This document shows positions 54,090 through 63,083 of a stretch of DNA of 64,000 nucleotides, piece after piece. The stretch lies in NCBI GenBank assembly GCA_022826485.1, contig JAJDUU010000021.1, forward strand, positions 129,558 through 193,557, written 5' to 3'. The notes under the pieces are model-generated. The model saw only the letters and a program-made list of their open reading frames with translations, was not told where the DNA came from and searched no databases. The stretch is from Chloroflexota bacterium (lineage in GTDB: Bacteria; Chloroflexota; UBA11872). Made by a program: the position numbers and the translations under genes. Position 1 is the first letter of the stretch; each line of letters begins with the position of its first letter.

Positions 54090-55058
54090 ATGGCGTCCTG
54101 GTCCCGACTGATCTGGCTGGCCGCGCTGGCCGGCGGCGCGTGGGCGGCGACGCGCGGGCGTCCGCAGCCGTTCGACGTGGAATCCCACCTGGATGGCGGG
54201 ACGCTGTGGCCGGTGTCGGATGGCCGGGTCTACCACCGCGCGGTCGGCGCCGGACCCGACCTAGTCATGCTGCCGGGGTTCGGCGGCAACGTCAGAACCT
54301 GGGAGTTCATCACCCCGCCGCTGGCGGAGTCGCACCGCGTGCACTGGGTGGACCTGCTGGGACACGGACTCTCCGACAAGCCGCCTGAGGCCGACTACGG
54401 CGCCTACGCGCAGGCCGAGCGGCTGGAGGAATTGCTCCGCGCCGCAGGTCTGGAGCGCGTGGCGCTCGTGGGAAGCTCGGCCGGCGCCCAGCCCGCCGTG
54501 GCTCTGGCCGCGCGACATCCCGATCGAGTGGCGGGGCTGGTGCTGGTCGATCCATTCCTGGTCGCGGGGACGGGGGTTCGCCTGGGCATCTGGCTCAGCC
54601 GGCAGCTTCCCGGCACGTCGGGCATCGTCTTGCGCACCCTGAGCTCGCAGCGATGGTATGTGCGCCTCGGCAACATGATTGGCCGGCGGCGTCCGCTGAG
54701 CGTGGACCGGGCGACGGTGGACCGCCAGTACCTGCCCTACGGCGCGCCCGGATACCTGGACGCCCTTCCCTCGCTGCTGGCCGGGGTCGATCCGGCGCCC
54801 GCACAAGCATCGATTAGCGAGGTGCAGTGCCCGGTGCTCCTGATCTGGGGCGCCGCGGATCGGCTGGCCGGACGCGGTCAGGCCCTGGCCCTGGCGGCGA
54901 GCTTCAAGGACTCCGAACCCGTGATCCTCGAAGACGCCGGCCACGTGCCCCAGGAAGAGGTGCCCGAAGAGGTGGTCGCCTGCATGCGACCGTTCCTGGA
55001 GCGTCTGCAGCGCGAGGGGCTTGCTCAGGATGGTCAAAGCGTCGTCCGGGCGGGATGA
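54090..55058 (+). CDS. alpha/beta hydrolase
   Basis: A 322-residue serine hydrolase with the nucleophile elbow [14 protein letters not shown], the oxyanion region [13 protein letters not shown], the Asp in WGAADRL and His in [12 protein letters not shown]. An N-terminal hydrophobic stretch ([17 protein letters not shown]) may anchor it or be a signal. Substrate unknown; the cap region is short, like epoxide hydrolase or haloperoxidase relatives. Its end overlaps or adjoins the uracil-DNA glycosylase gene, so these are probably one transcript. Confidence 0.85.
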   Translation: MASWSRLIWLAALAGGAWAATRGRPQPFDVESHLDGGTLWPVSDGRVYHRAVGAGPDLVMLPGFGGNVRTWEFITPPLAESHRVHWVDLLGHGLSDKPPEADYGAYAQAERLEELLRAAGLERVALVGSSAGAQPAVALAARHPDRVAGLVLVDPFLVAGTGVRLGIWLSRQLPGTSGIVLRTLSSQRWYVRLGNMIGRRRPLSVDRATVDRQYLPYGAPGYLDALPSLLAGVDPAPAQASISEVQCPVLLIWGAADRLAGRGQALALAASFKDSEPVILEDAGHVPQEEVPEEVVACMRPFLERLQREGLAQDGQSVVRAG

Positions 55059-55755
55059 GGCGCGCCTGGCCGCGCTCACCGGGCTGGGGCAGCGCATCGT
55101 GGACTGCCGGCGCTGCCCACGATTGGTGGCCTGGCGGGAGCAGACCGCGCGTGAGAAGCGCGCCGCCTATCGCGACGAGACCTATTGGGGCCGTCCGGTG
55201 CCCGGATTCGGCGATCCGGCGGCGCGGATTCTGATCGTCGGCCTGGCGCCCGCGGCGCATGGCGGCAATCGCACGGGCCGGGTCTTCACCGGCGACCGCT
55301 CGGGCGATTTCCTGTTCGGCGCGCTGCATCGGGCGGGTCTGGCCAACCAGTCCTCTAGCACCCGCCGGGGAGACGGCCTGCGCCTGCGCGACGCATTCGT
55401 CACCGCTACCGTGCGCTGCGCGCCGCCAGCCAACAAGCCGACCACCCAGGAGCGCGAGAGCTGCCGCCCTTACCTGGAGAGCGAGCTCGACCTGCTCGCC
55501 AACGTCCGCGTTATGATCGCCCTTGGGGGCTATGCGTGGTCACAGGTGCTGCGCATCTGCCGTGCTCGAGGGAATCTGCCATCGCCCGCGCCGGCGCGAT
55601 TCGGCCACGGCGCCGAGGTCCGGCTGGCCGACCGCACGCTGCTCGGGTCGTATCACCCCAGCCAGCAGAACACGTTCACGGGTCGCCTCACGCCGGACAT
55701 GCTCGACGCCGTGATGGAGCGCGCCGTGGAGCTGGCGGGCGAGGCGGTCGCGTAG
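55030..55755 (+). CDS. uracil-DNA glycosylase, type 5-like
   Basis: A 241-residue UDG with the iron-sulfur Cys set (CRRCPRL near the start, [16 protein letters not shown] later), motif [24 protein letters not shown] and motif [11 protein letters not shown] with the catalytic-loop His. The combination HGGNRTGR plus YHPS is that of type 5 (UdgB) enzymes, which remove uracil and other deaminated bases from DNA. ATG 55030 is used; TTG 55021 is an alternative. Overlaps the hydrolase gene by 29 bases. Confidence 0.88.
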   Translation: MVKASSGRDEARLAALTGLGQRIVDCRRCPRLVAWREQTAREKRAAYRDETYWGRPVPGFGDPAARILIVGLAPAAHGGNRTGRVFTGDRSGDFLFGALHRAGLANQSSSTRRGDGLRLRDAFVTATVRCAPPANKPTTQERESCRPYLESELDLLANVRVMIALGGYAWSQVLRICRARGNLPSPAPARFGHGAEVRLADRTLLGSYHPSQQNTFTGRLTPDMLDAVMERAVELAGEAVA

Positions 55756-55787
55756 ATCAGGCGCCGACGCCCGGCGACGTTTGGATC

Positions 55788-55877
55788 GGGCGAGTCTGAG
55801 ACTCGCCCCCACGATGGGATTCCAGCGCGCGCCCAAGTTCGACCGGACTGGATTCCGGCGTTCGCCGGAATGATGGA
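55788..55877. repeat. palindrome plus REP-type hairpin, possible terminator
   Basis: GGGCGAGTCTGAGACTCGCCC (55788-55808), 39 bases, then CTGGATTCCGGC-GTTC-GCCGGAATGATGG. The same modular plan as 51442-51530; the spacer again ends in GACCGGA before the hairpin. It lies just after the uracil-DNA glycosylase stop. Confidence 0.7.
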
Positions 55878-55915
55878 GGGGTTCGGCAAGGGTCTGTGGA
55901 GTCCGGGAGAAGGAC

Positions 55916-56227
55916 TCAGTCGGAGGATTCCTGCGCTTTGGGCTCGCGGAACACCACCAGCAGATTCCGGCGCCGGGCCACGGCGTACACCACGAACGCC
56001 ACGAACATCAGCACAACGAGCGCGCCGAACAGGGCGAAGGCGACGGCCAGCGCGTACCAGAGCACCGACCAGAACACCACCAGCAGCACCAGGCCGATCA
56101 CCAGCGACAGCGTCGGTGCCAGCACGGCGAACCGCACCCAGCCCCTGACGGTGTGCGGACGCAATCGGTCGAGCAGGCGGCGACGCCACCCTGGGGACTG
56201 AGCCGAATCCGGGAATGCGGTGGTCAT
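55916..56227 (-). CDS. small two-span membrane protein
   Basis: A 103-residue protein with two adjacent membrane helices (FAVLAPTLSLVIGLVLLVVFWS and WYALAVAFALFGALVVLMFVAFVVYAVA), flanked by basic segments. It begins one base after the mnmG stop, so the two genes are co-transcribed. I recognise no family. Confidence 0.7.
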   Translation of the reverse strand: MTTAFPDSAQSPGWRRRLLDRLRPHTVRGWVRFAVLAPTLSLVIGLVLLVVFWSVLWYALAVAFALFGALVVLMFVAFVVYAVARRRNLLVVFREPKAQESSD

Positions 56228-56228
56228 A

Positions 56229-58274
56229 TCAGGTTGTCACTTCGACGGGTGCTCGCCGCACGTTGCGCGTTCGCGTGGGATTCGCCGGTTGGGACGCTCG
56301 TGTCGCCTCGTCGTCGCCGGATGTCGCATCCTCGTATCGCTTGAGGTAGACCAACAGTACGGCAATGTCCGCCGGCGTCACGCCTTCGATGCGCGCCGCC
56401 TGGCCCACCGTGGCCGGTCGAAACTTCTCAAGCCGAATTCGCGCCTCCGTGCGCATGCCGTGGATGGCCGGGTAGCCGACCGTCGCCGGAATGCGCGCCT
56501 GCTCCATCTCACGCGCCCGCGCGACCTGCGCGCTCTGCTGCCGCAGGTAGCCGGCATAGCCGACGTCGAACTCCACCGCCGCCGCGGCAGCCGCCGAGAC
56601 CGACGGACCGCCGCCGGCCAACTCGACGATGAGATCGAGCGTCACGCCGGGCCGGCGAAGGATCTCGGCCGCGGGCGCCGTTTGGGTCACGGTCGGAAGG
56701 TTGAGCTGCGCCAGACGCGCCGCGACCGCCGGGGTGGCGGGAATGCGGGCCTCGGCGAGCCACGCCTTGGCACGCTCGATCTCGTCCCGCGTCCGATGCA
56801 GTCGGCGAACCCGAGCCTCGCCGGCCAAGCCGACGCGATGGCCAAGCTCGGTGAGCCGCATGTCGGCGCTGTCGTGCCGCAGGAGCAGCCGGTATTCGGC
56901 GCGCGAGGTGTGCAGGCGGTACGGCTCGGTGAGGTCCCGGCTCACCAGATCGTCGACCATCACGCCGATATAGGCCTGATCACGTCCGAGGACCAGCGGC
57001 TCGGCGTCGCGGATGCTCCGCACGGCATTGATACCCGCCATGAGCCCCTGGGCCGCGGCCTCCTCATAGCCGGTCGTGCCGTTGATCTGGCCGGCGAGGA
57101 AGAGACCGGCGGCGCGCCGGGTCTCCAGCGTGCGCGTGAGCTGGAAGGGCCGCACGAAGTCGTACTCCACCGCGTAGCCCAAGCGGATCACGTGCGCGTC
57201 GCGCAGCGCCGGCACGCTGCGAATCATCTCGACCTGGACTTCGGCCGGAAGGCTCGTGTTGGCGCCCTGCACGTAGACCTCGGGCGTGGCAAAGCCCTCC
57301 GGCTCGAGAAACAGGGAGTGCGCCGGTTTGTCCGCGAAGCGCACGATCTTGTCCTCGATGGAGGGGCAGTAGCGCGGACCGGGCACGGTGATTGCGCCGT
57401 TGTACATGGGCGCGCGATGCAGATTCGCGCGAATGACGGCATGCGTGCGCTCGTTGGTGGCGACCCGATAGCACGGCAGCTGCAACCGCCACCCCGACGG
57501 CGCCACGTGTGGATAGGCGGCGTGCGGCGGCTCCGCGAGCCGCTCAGCGACGCGCACGGGGTCGAAGCTGAAGTGCAGCGGATCGGTGGATCCGTGCTGA
57601 ACCTCGGTGCGTGAGAAGTCGATCGTGCGCGCGTCCACGCGCGGCGGCGTGCCGGTCTTGAGCCGCCCGAGATCGAACCCGTGGCGCGCCAGATCTTCCG
57701 CCAAGGCGGTGGACGGCGCCTCATCCGCGCGGCCGCCGGGTGTCGACTCGCCGCCCCGGATCAGCCGACCCTTGAGGAAGGTGCCCGTGGTGACGACCAC
57801 CGCACGCGCCGAGTAGGCGCGGCCGTCCACGGTGCGAACGCCGACGACTCGGCGGCGTCGCTCGCCGTGCCCGGAGCGTCGGCGCCAGATCAGGCTCTCG
57901 ACCTCGCCTTCGACGAGATCGAGCCCGGGTTGGCGCTCGACCACGCGCCGCATGGCGAAGCCGTAGAGCCGCTTGTCGGATTGCGCCCGCAGCGCCCGCA
58001 CCGCCGGCCCCTTGCCGGTATTCAGCTCCCGGATTTGGATGAGGGTGCGGTCGGTGTTGCGGCCCATCTCGCCGCCCAGCGCGTCGACCTCGCGCACCAG
58101 GTTGCCCTTGGCCGGACCGCCAATGGAAGGATTGCAGGGCATGAGCGCCACGCCCGCCTTGCCGAGCGTGAGCACCAGGGTGCGGGCGCCCATGCGGGCG
58201 GCGGCCAGCGCGGCCTCACAGCCCGCGTGACCCGCGCCGACCACGATGACGTCGTAGCTCGCGGCGTGGGTCAT
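56229..58274 (-). CDS. mnmG: tRNA uridine-5-carboxymethylaminomethyl modification enzyme MnmG
   Basis: A 681-residue MnmG (GidA). FAD dinucleotide motif DVIVVGAGHAGCEAALAAARMG, then MPCNPSIGGPAKGNLVREVDALGGEMG, and the later NGTTGYEEAAAQGL. With MnmE it modifies wobble uridine of several tRNAs; it acts in the cytoplasm with FAD, NADH and methylene-THF. Length is slightly above the usual 630. It starts at ATG 58274. Confidence 0.95.
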   Translation of the reverse strand: MTHAASYDVIVVGAGHAGCEAALAAARMGARTLVLTLGKAGVALMPCNPSIGGPAKGNLVREVDALGGEMGRNTDRTLIQIRELNTGKGPAVRALRAQSDKRLYGFAMRRVVERQPGLDLVEGEVESLIWRRRSGHGERRRRVVGVRTVDGRAYSARAVVVTTGTFLKGRLIRGGESTPGGRADEAPSTALAEDLARHGFDLGRLKTGTPPRVDARTIDFSRTEVQHGSTDPLHFSFDPVRVAERLAEPPHAAYPHVAPSGWRLQLPCYRVATNERTHAVIRANLHRAPMYNGAITVPGPRYCPSIEDKIVRFADKPAHSLFLEPEGFATPEVYVQGANTSLPAEVQVEMIRSVPALRDAHVIRLGYAVEYDFVRPFQLTRTLETRRAAGLFLAGQINGTTGYEEAAAQGLMAGINAVRSIRDAEPLVLGRDQAYIGVMVDDLVSRDLTEPYRLHTSRAEYRLLLRHDSADMRLTELGHRVGLAGEARVRRLHRTRDEIERAKAWLAEARIPATPAVAARLAQLNLPTVTQTAPAAEILRRPGVTLDLIVELAGGGPSVSAAAAAAVEFDVGYAGYLRQQSAQVARAREMEQARIPATVGYPAIHGMRTEARIRLEKFRPATVGQAARIEGVTPADIAVLLVYLKRYEDATSGDDEATRASQPANPTRTRNVRRAPVEVTT

Positions 58275-58333
58275 GGCTGGAAGCGGCGCAGAGCCGCGCC
58301 CGTCCGTCTCGGTCGGAGACGAGGGTCGCGGGC

Positions 58334-58339
58334 TATAAT
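58334..58339 (+). promoter_or_regulatory. putative -10 box TATAAT for the SPFH operon
   Basis: A perfect TATAAT (GGGCTATAATTG) between the divergent mnmG start and the first gene of the SPFH-containing operon. It is 88 bases upstream of the GTG. No good -35 is visible. Confidence 0.45.
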
Positions 58340-58426
58340 TGTGGTCAACGTTGGCCGGCCGATCGTTCCGTTGGTCGCGCTCCGGAGCCCATTATCGTTA
58401 CCAGCGGGCCTGACTTCACCACCCAG

Positions 58427-59128
58427 GTGGTCGACGCGTTCGTCGTGCCCACCGAGACCGGGGCCGCGTTCTTCGTCGACGCGGACTACGCGGAGTTGGA
58501 TGCCGCCAACGGACCGGTGCAATTGGCCGTCTACAGTCCGTATGACGTGTCGCCGGGCGAGGTCGCGGTGGTCCGCGGGCGTCTGGAAGCGGACCTCTTC
58601 AGCTACGCGGCATCGGCGGCCGGCTTGGGACGGGCGTGGATGCGCCACGCGCTTCTGGCGATCGTGGAGCTCACCATCCTCGGGGTGCTGATTGCGTTTC
58701 TGATCGCCAATCCGTCGCGCGTCGCCTTCATCATCGGCTGGGCGCTGCCGTTTGGGTTCTTCATCGCCACTCGCTCGGCGCTGCACGCGTTTGCGCAGCG
58801 TGAGTACGGTGCGCGCGCGCGGCGCATGCTGGAATCCGGGGCGGTGCTTGCCGAGCCGGCCATTTCGCAGTTCGGCGGCAGCCTCGCCCACGTGCGCGAC
58901 ATCTGGCGCGGGCTCGAGGAAGGCGCGTTTGCCCGCGACACCGTGGCGCTGGAGCTGGCCTCCGAGCGGCTCCTGCGCTGGCCCGGCGCCGTTGCGTTCT
59001 ATCGCTCCCAGCGACAGGCGGACGAACCCTCGCGGCCGCGGCCGCTGCGAAGCCGGCTGGCGCGCCTGCTCCTCCCGAAACGACCCGTCGCCCCGCTGAC
59101 GACGCTGGTCGCCAGGCCCCGCCCATGA
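58427..59128 (+). CDS. unknown membrane protein, gene A of a four-gene operon
   Basis: A 233-residue protein with an N-terminal soluble domain (1-70, beta-rich: FFVDADYAELDAANGPVQLAVYSPYDV), two membrane helices (about 74-94 and 98-116) and a C-terminal helical part with Arg-rich end. GTG 58427 is the first regular start; the frame is open upstream to 58391 (ATT), where a protein-like VTSGPDFTTQ lies, so the start is uncertain. Its stop overlaps the next start (ATGA). I recognise no family. Confidence 0.6.
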   Translation: MVDAFVVPTETGAAFFVDADYAELDAANGPVQLAVYSPYDVSPGEVAVVRGRLEADLFSYAASAAGLGRAWMRHALLAIVELTILGVLIAFLIANPSRVAFIIGWALPFGFFIATRSALHAFAQREYGARARRMLESGAVLAEPAISQFGGSLAHVRDIWRGLEEGAFARDTVALELASERLLRWPGAVAFYRSQRQADEPSRPRPLRSRLARLLLPKRPVAPLTTLVARPRP

Positions 59129-59907
59129 TGCAGCTGGTGTGCTGGGCAGTGCCCGTTCGCGGCGGCTACGTATTGCGCGCCGACCAGGCGGCGCAGGCCG
59201 CCGTTCGGGCCGCGGATGGGCGCCGACCGCAATTCGTCGACTGGGACGTCGCCATCGTGCATCCCGGCTCCCCGGGATTCTCCGCGGAGCGAATTCGCCG
59301 GCCAACCGTGCTGGCGATCGAGTCGTCGATGCGCCACGGAACGCCGGCGCGGCCCAAGTCCGGCGGTCGCCTGGCGCGCCTGCGCCGGTCGTGGGCATCA
59401 CTGGCCCTGGGCGCGGCGCTCGTGGTGCTTTCGGGGACCCACTGGGTGCTCGCGCTGGCGGGCGCATGGCTGCTGGCCGGGCGGGCATGGACGGCGGCGC
59501 TGCTGAGCATCCGCCCCACCGTCGCGCCCGCCACCGCGTGGACGGCCGCGGGCGTGCAGGTCACCGCCGCGCCCCACGCGGGTCTTGGCCAAGTCGCCCA
59601 CGCGCTGAAGCGCGCCGTCGACGACGGCGGCTACGGACAGGCGCTGGCGGTGGCCCAAACGCTGGGACTCGACGAGGCCACGGAGGTCTATGCGGCGTTG
59701 ATCAAGCATCCCAATCCCATGGCGCTGCCGGCTGAGGTCGGCATGTGGACGCCCGCGGAGTCGGTTGACGATCCGGCACTGATCGGCGTGTCGCGAGATG
59801 CCGCCGAGCCGCCGGCCGCCCCCAGCGGCGGTGACGACGACGCCGGGACGACCGAGCCCGATCCCGGTGACGACGGCTCCGACGATCCAGTGGACCGACT
59901 TCCATGA
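59125..59907 (+). CDS. unknown membrane protein, gene B of a four-gene operon
   Basis: A 260-residue protein. The N-terminal 80 residues are soluble; two closely spaced hydrophobic segments (about 90-104, 106-124) follow, then a segment LGQVAHALKRAVDDGGYGQALAVAQTLGLDEATEVYAALIKHPNP and an acidic, Gly/Asp/Pro-rich tail ending DDPVDRLP. ATG 59125 overlaps the upstream stop, and its own stop overlaps gene C (four bases), which indicates a stoichiometric complex. No family recognised. Confidence 0.6.
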   Translation: MMQLVCWAVPVRGGYVLRADQAAQAAVRAADGRRPQFVDWDVAIVHPGSPGFSAERIRRPTVLAIESSMRHGTPARPKSGGRLARLRRSWASLALGAALVVLSGTHWVLALAGAWLLAGRAWTAALLSIRPTVAPATAWTAAGVQVTAAPHAGLGQVAHALKRAVDDGGYGQALAVAQTLGLDEATEVYAALIKHPNPMALPAEVGMWTPAESVDDPALIGVSRDAAEPPAAPSGGDDDAGTTEPDPGDDGSDDPVDRLP

Positions 59908-60806
59908 TCTCGACGGAGGCGCGAAGCCTCGAAGTTCCCATGGACGTCGACCGATTCGCGGACAGCCTGCGGGGGAGCAAGTGGCGCGAGATCCGGCAAT
60001 CCTTGGGCGACACCTACGAGGTGCGCACGCTGTATGAGGGCCCCTTGCCGGGTCTGCCGCGGGCGCAAGTGGTGCGCCTGTCGTCGGGCGATCCCGACAG
60101 CCCGATACGAATCCTCTTCGATGCCGTGCCGTTGAGCCTGTCGCGGCCCGTGCTTGTCGCCGGGCGCGCGGTGACCCGGGTATTCACCTCGCGCGCCCGT
60201 GAACGCGCCGCGTTGCTCGATCGAATTGCCGTGCGGATCCACGTGATCGAGGTTGACGGTGACGCTCCCGATATCCCGCCGTTGCCGCTGGCGACCGGGC
60301 TGGATGGCGGCTTGCGTCTGGCCCACAGCGTCGCCAACGAGCAGGCCTGGAGCGCGCTGCGGGAGTCGGTGCAACGCTTCCGGCCGACGCTCGCCATGGA
60401 TCTCCGTGACGCGGGCGCGGCGGCACCCAACGAGCATCTGGCGCTGGTGGTGCACAGCCTGACGCACGCGGCCGGGGAGTTTGAACTCGAACCGCTCCCA
60501 GGGACGACCGAAGGCAGGTCCATCGCCCGCGACGTCGCCCGGCGTGGAATCTCGCCCTATCGGGGAACGCCGGGCGAGCTCGCGTCGGCCGGATTGCGGC
60601 CGCTCGGCAACGGCGCCCTCACGCGGATGAGCCCGCGCGATCCTTCGCGATCCGTGGCCGGCGTCGCGACCGATATCGGCGCAGCCGTCGGGATCACGGC
60701 GCTTGCCCTGGGGCTGCGGGAGCTTGACCGAGCCATCGCTTTGACCGAGGCCGCGGCCGCCGGCGTGGATGAGTCGATCCGCGAGTTCCGGCGCATGGGC
60801 GCCTAG
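59904..60806 (+). CDS. unknown protein, gene C of a four-gene operon
   Basis: A 300-residue protein that looks mostly soluble: SKWREIRQSLGDTYEVRTLYEG, a central domain around ERAALLDRIAVRIHVIEVDGD, then a region with GVATDIGAAVGITALALGLREL, a possible amphipathic helix or weak membrane segment. Overlaps gene B by four bases; gene D starts directly after its stop (TAGATG). No family recognised. An earlier ATG (59904) and 59940 (MDVDRF) are both possible. Confidence 0.58.
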   Translation: MISTEARSLEVPMDVDRFADSLRGSKWREIRQSLGDTYEVRTLYEGPLPGLPRAQVVRLSSGDPDSPIRILFDAVPLSLSRPVLVAGRAVTRVFTSRARERAALLDRIAVRIHVIEVDGDAPDIPPLPLATGLDGGLRLAHSVANEQAWSALRESVQRFRPTLAMDLRDAGAAAPNEHLALVVHSLTHAAGEFELEPLPGTTEGRSIARDVARRGISPYRGTPGELASAGLRPLGNGALTRMSPRDPSRSVAGVATDIGAAVGITALALGLRELDRAIALTEAAAAGVDESIREFRRMGA

Positions 60807-62321
60807 ATGGCCGGGGAAGGTCGACTGATGGCATCGGGCGCCTTCGATCCCGTGCGCCACGCGCCCACCATGCCCGTCGAGTACGCGCCGATTCCGGCGG
60901 GGCCAAACGACAGCGAGCTTGTGGCGCATGACCGGCACCGCTTGAGCGACGCCCTGGTGCGCGGCATCCCCATCGCCCGCACCCTGCGGATCGACGAGCT
61001 TCCCGACGACGTGGCCACGGTTGCCCGGATCGAGGTCGGCGCGATTCGCCGCCTGCGGCAGGCCGCGCGCGCGGCGCAGGCGCGCCGCTGGCGCGTCTAT
61101 GTGTCGGCGGCCGGGCTGCCGTTTCTGACCGCGGCGCTCCTGGGTCTGCTGGGCGTGTGGCTGGCAACGATTCCGGTCATCGGCGAGCCGCTCGGCGGGT
61201 TCGTGGGCACCGCCGGCGGCAACGTTGGCGGGCTGCCGCTGGCGGCGATCATCGCGGCGCTGCCATCGGTGTGGTGGATTCGCCGCGTGCGCCGAGCGGC
61301 GCGGGCGGCGCCGCAGCCCAACCTGCGCACGGAGTCGGTGGCGACGAGCGAGCTCACCGTCAGCGACGATCTGGGGCCGTTCCTCGCCGATGCGCGCGAG
61401 ACGATGCGCGACATCGGCGGCATTCTCAGCGGCAACCCGCGGCCCGGTGGCGAACAGGCGCACCGCCTGGCCACGCGATTCGGCGCGCTGGCTCGCATCG
61501 CGGCGCGACACGACGTGCCGTCGGTGGTTGCCTTTGCGGCCGACGCCAGCGAGCAGTTTCGCATCGCGTCCCAGCCGCCCGCCCGGCTCATCCCCGGCCT
61601 GCGCTTGCGGCGCCGGCCGGCCAGCGTCGTTCAGATCCTGGCCCCGTATATGCAGCGGCGGACGTCGCGGGTGCAAGCCCGGTCATCGCGGCTGCTGGGA
61701 GTCGGCAGCGGGCTGGTCGTCGCGGCGGCGGCATTTTTCTTCGCCGGCGTTTTCGGCATCAGGGGCGACGAAGCGCTGCTGCTGCGATCCAACGAAGCCG
61801 TCGTCTTTCCGTCGTCGAGCACCGTGCTCGCCCTCCGGCACGGGTTCGACGGTCCCGCGGAGTCCAGCGCAAACACGCTCACGGTCGTGCAGGGCCCCGG
61901 CATCTTCTGGAGTTGGCCACGGCCGATCACCGAGCGTCTGCTGGTGCCGCTGACCAACCGCGCGCTGGAAATCGCGGTGCCCTTCCCCGGCGATCCTCCC
62001 GGCCAGCGTCTCAATGTCGAGTTCCGCTACGAGATCGACGACCTGAAGTCATTTGTCGCCAGGATGGAGTCCCTCGAGGCGATCGACTCGGCCCTGGCCC
62101 GGGTGGTCACCAGCGAACTGGCCAGGGGCTTCGCCGATCGCTACGAGACGGAGCTGGCGGCGCCCAACGCGGTGCCTGAACCGTTCATCGTGGCCGGCCT
62201 CCAGGAAGGCGCCGGCGAACTGCTGAACAACTTTGTCGAGTTCACGGAGGTCAACAGCGCATTTGGGACGTTCGGCGTAACGCTGCGGCCCGAGCCTTCC
62301 CACAGCTTCACGCGCGATTAG
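60807..62321 (+). CDS. SPFH-like membrane protein, gene D of a four-gene operon
   Basis: A 504-residue protein with hydrophobic segments near 97-125, 133-158 and 296-318. The C-terminal part (about 355-460) resembles the SPFH/Band-7 domain of HflK/HflC: VQGPGIFWSWPRPITERLLVPLTNRALEIAVPF, then RLNVEFRYEIDDLKSFVARMESLEAIDSALARVVTSELARGF. The preceding helix plus outward SPFH domain mirror HflK. The first 300 residues have no known counterpart. Directly after gene C. The set may form a membrane scaffold or protease-regulating complex; that is inference. Confidence 0.65.
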   Translation: MAGEGRLMASGAFDPVRHAPTMPVEYAPIPAGPNDSELVAHDRHRLSDALVRGIPIARTLRIDELPDDVATVARIEVGAIRRLRQAARAAQARRWRVYVSAAGLPFLTAALLGLLGVWLATIPVIGEPLGGFVGTAGGNVGGLPLAAIIAALPSVWWIRRVRRAARAAPQPNLRTESVATSELTVSDDLGPFLADARETMRDIGGILSGNPRPGGEQAHRLATRFGALARIAARHDVPSVVAFAADASEQFRIASQPPARLIPGLRLRRRPASVVQILAPYMQRRTSRVQARSSRLLGVGSGLVVAAAAFFFAGVFGIRGDEALLLRSNEAVVFPSSSTVLALRHGFDGPAESSANTLTVVQGPGIFWSWPRPITERLLVPLTNRALEIAVPFPGDPPGQRLNVEFRYEIDDLKSFVARMESLEAIDSALARVVTSELARGFADRYETELAAPNAVPEPFIVAGLQEGAGELLNNFVEFTEVNSAFGTFGVTLRPEPSHSFTRD

Positions 62322-62359
62322 GCGGCGGCGGCGTGGGCGTGGATTCGCTCGGCTGCGGG

Positions 62360-62366
62360 TAATAAT
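62360..62366 (+). promoter_or_regulatory. putative -10 box immediately upstream of a start codon
   Basis: TAATAAT at 62360-62366, six bases before ATG 62373. Transcription from it would begin at or near the ATG, giving a leaderless mRNA for the RodZ-like gene. Confidence 0.4.
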
Positions 62367-62372
62367 CCCTAC

Positions 62373-63080
62373 ATGGCAACGCTTGGCGAACAGCTCCGCA
62401 CCGCCCGAGAATCCGCCGCGCTCACCATCGAGGAAGCCGCCGTCATCACGCACATTCCACGCGAGCATCTGACGGCAATGGAGTCAGACAACCTGGCGGC
62501 GCTGCCCGGACCGCCCTTCAACGCCGGCTTCATTCGCATCTACGCCGAGGCGCTGCGGCTGCCGGTCCAACCGCTGCTCGACATCTACTACGCGCAGGCC
62601 GGCGAGGCTCCGTCGCCGGTCGGCGTCGCACCGATATCCGCCGCGCGGCGCGGGCGTCAACTCATGCTGGCGTCCCTGCTGCTCACCGTGGCGCTGGGCG
62701 TGGTCCTGGCCGTTCTGGTGTTCAACATCTTCGGCGGAGGGACCGACGACAGCGTGGCGACGAACGGCGCCGACGCCGCCGAGCCGTCGATCGTCGATCG
62801 CGGAGCCGTGTTCGAGCTCGTGGTCGTGACGGAGACCCAGGTGCGCATCGAGGTTGACGGTCGAGCGCTGGTCGATGAGACCCTGGCGTCCGGCGAGTCG
62901 CGACAATGGAGCCTGGAGCGCGAAACGATCCTCGAGGTCGGCGCCGCCGATGCGATCGAGTTGACCATCGATGGGGAGCCGGTGACGCAACTCGCCGATC
63001 CGGGTGAGCCGGCGCAACACATGTGGCGGGTCGACATTCCGGCGGCGCCCACCGCCGCGCCGCGACCTAGAAGCGGCTGA
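62373..63080 (+). CDS. RodZ-like helix-turn-helix membrane protein
   Basis: A 235-residue protein. N-terminal Xre-type HTH (LGEQLRTARESAALTIEEAAVITHIPREHLTAMESDNLAALPGPPFNAGFIRIYAEAL), one membrane helix (about 97-120) and an extracytoplasmic beta-rich domain (VFELVVVTETQVRIEVDGRALVDETLASGESRQW), as in RodZ/DUF4115 proteins. RodZ links MreB to the wall machinery. The pgsA gene follows four bases on, a frequent RodZ-PgsA neighbourhood. No mreB or other shape genes are in the window. Confidence 0.85.
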   Translation: MATLGEQLRTARESAALTIEEAAVITHIPREHLTAMESDNLAALPGPPFNAGFIRIYAEALRLPVQPLLDIYYAQAGEAPSPVGVAPISAARRGRQLMLASLLLTVALGVVLAVLVFNIFGGGTDDSVATNGADAAEPSIVDRGAVFELVVVTETQVRIEVDGRALVDETLASGESRQWSLERETILEVGAADAIELTIDGEPVTQLADPGEPAQHMWRVDIPAAPTAAPRPRSG

Positions 63081-63083
63081 GCC

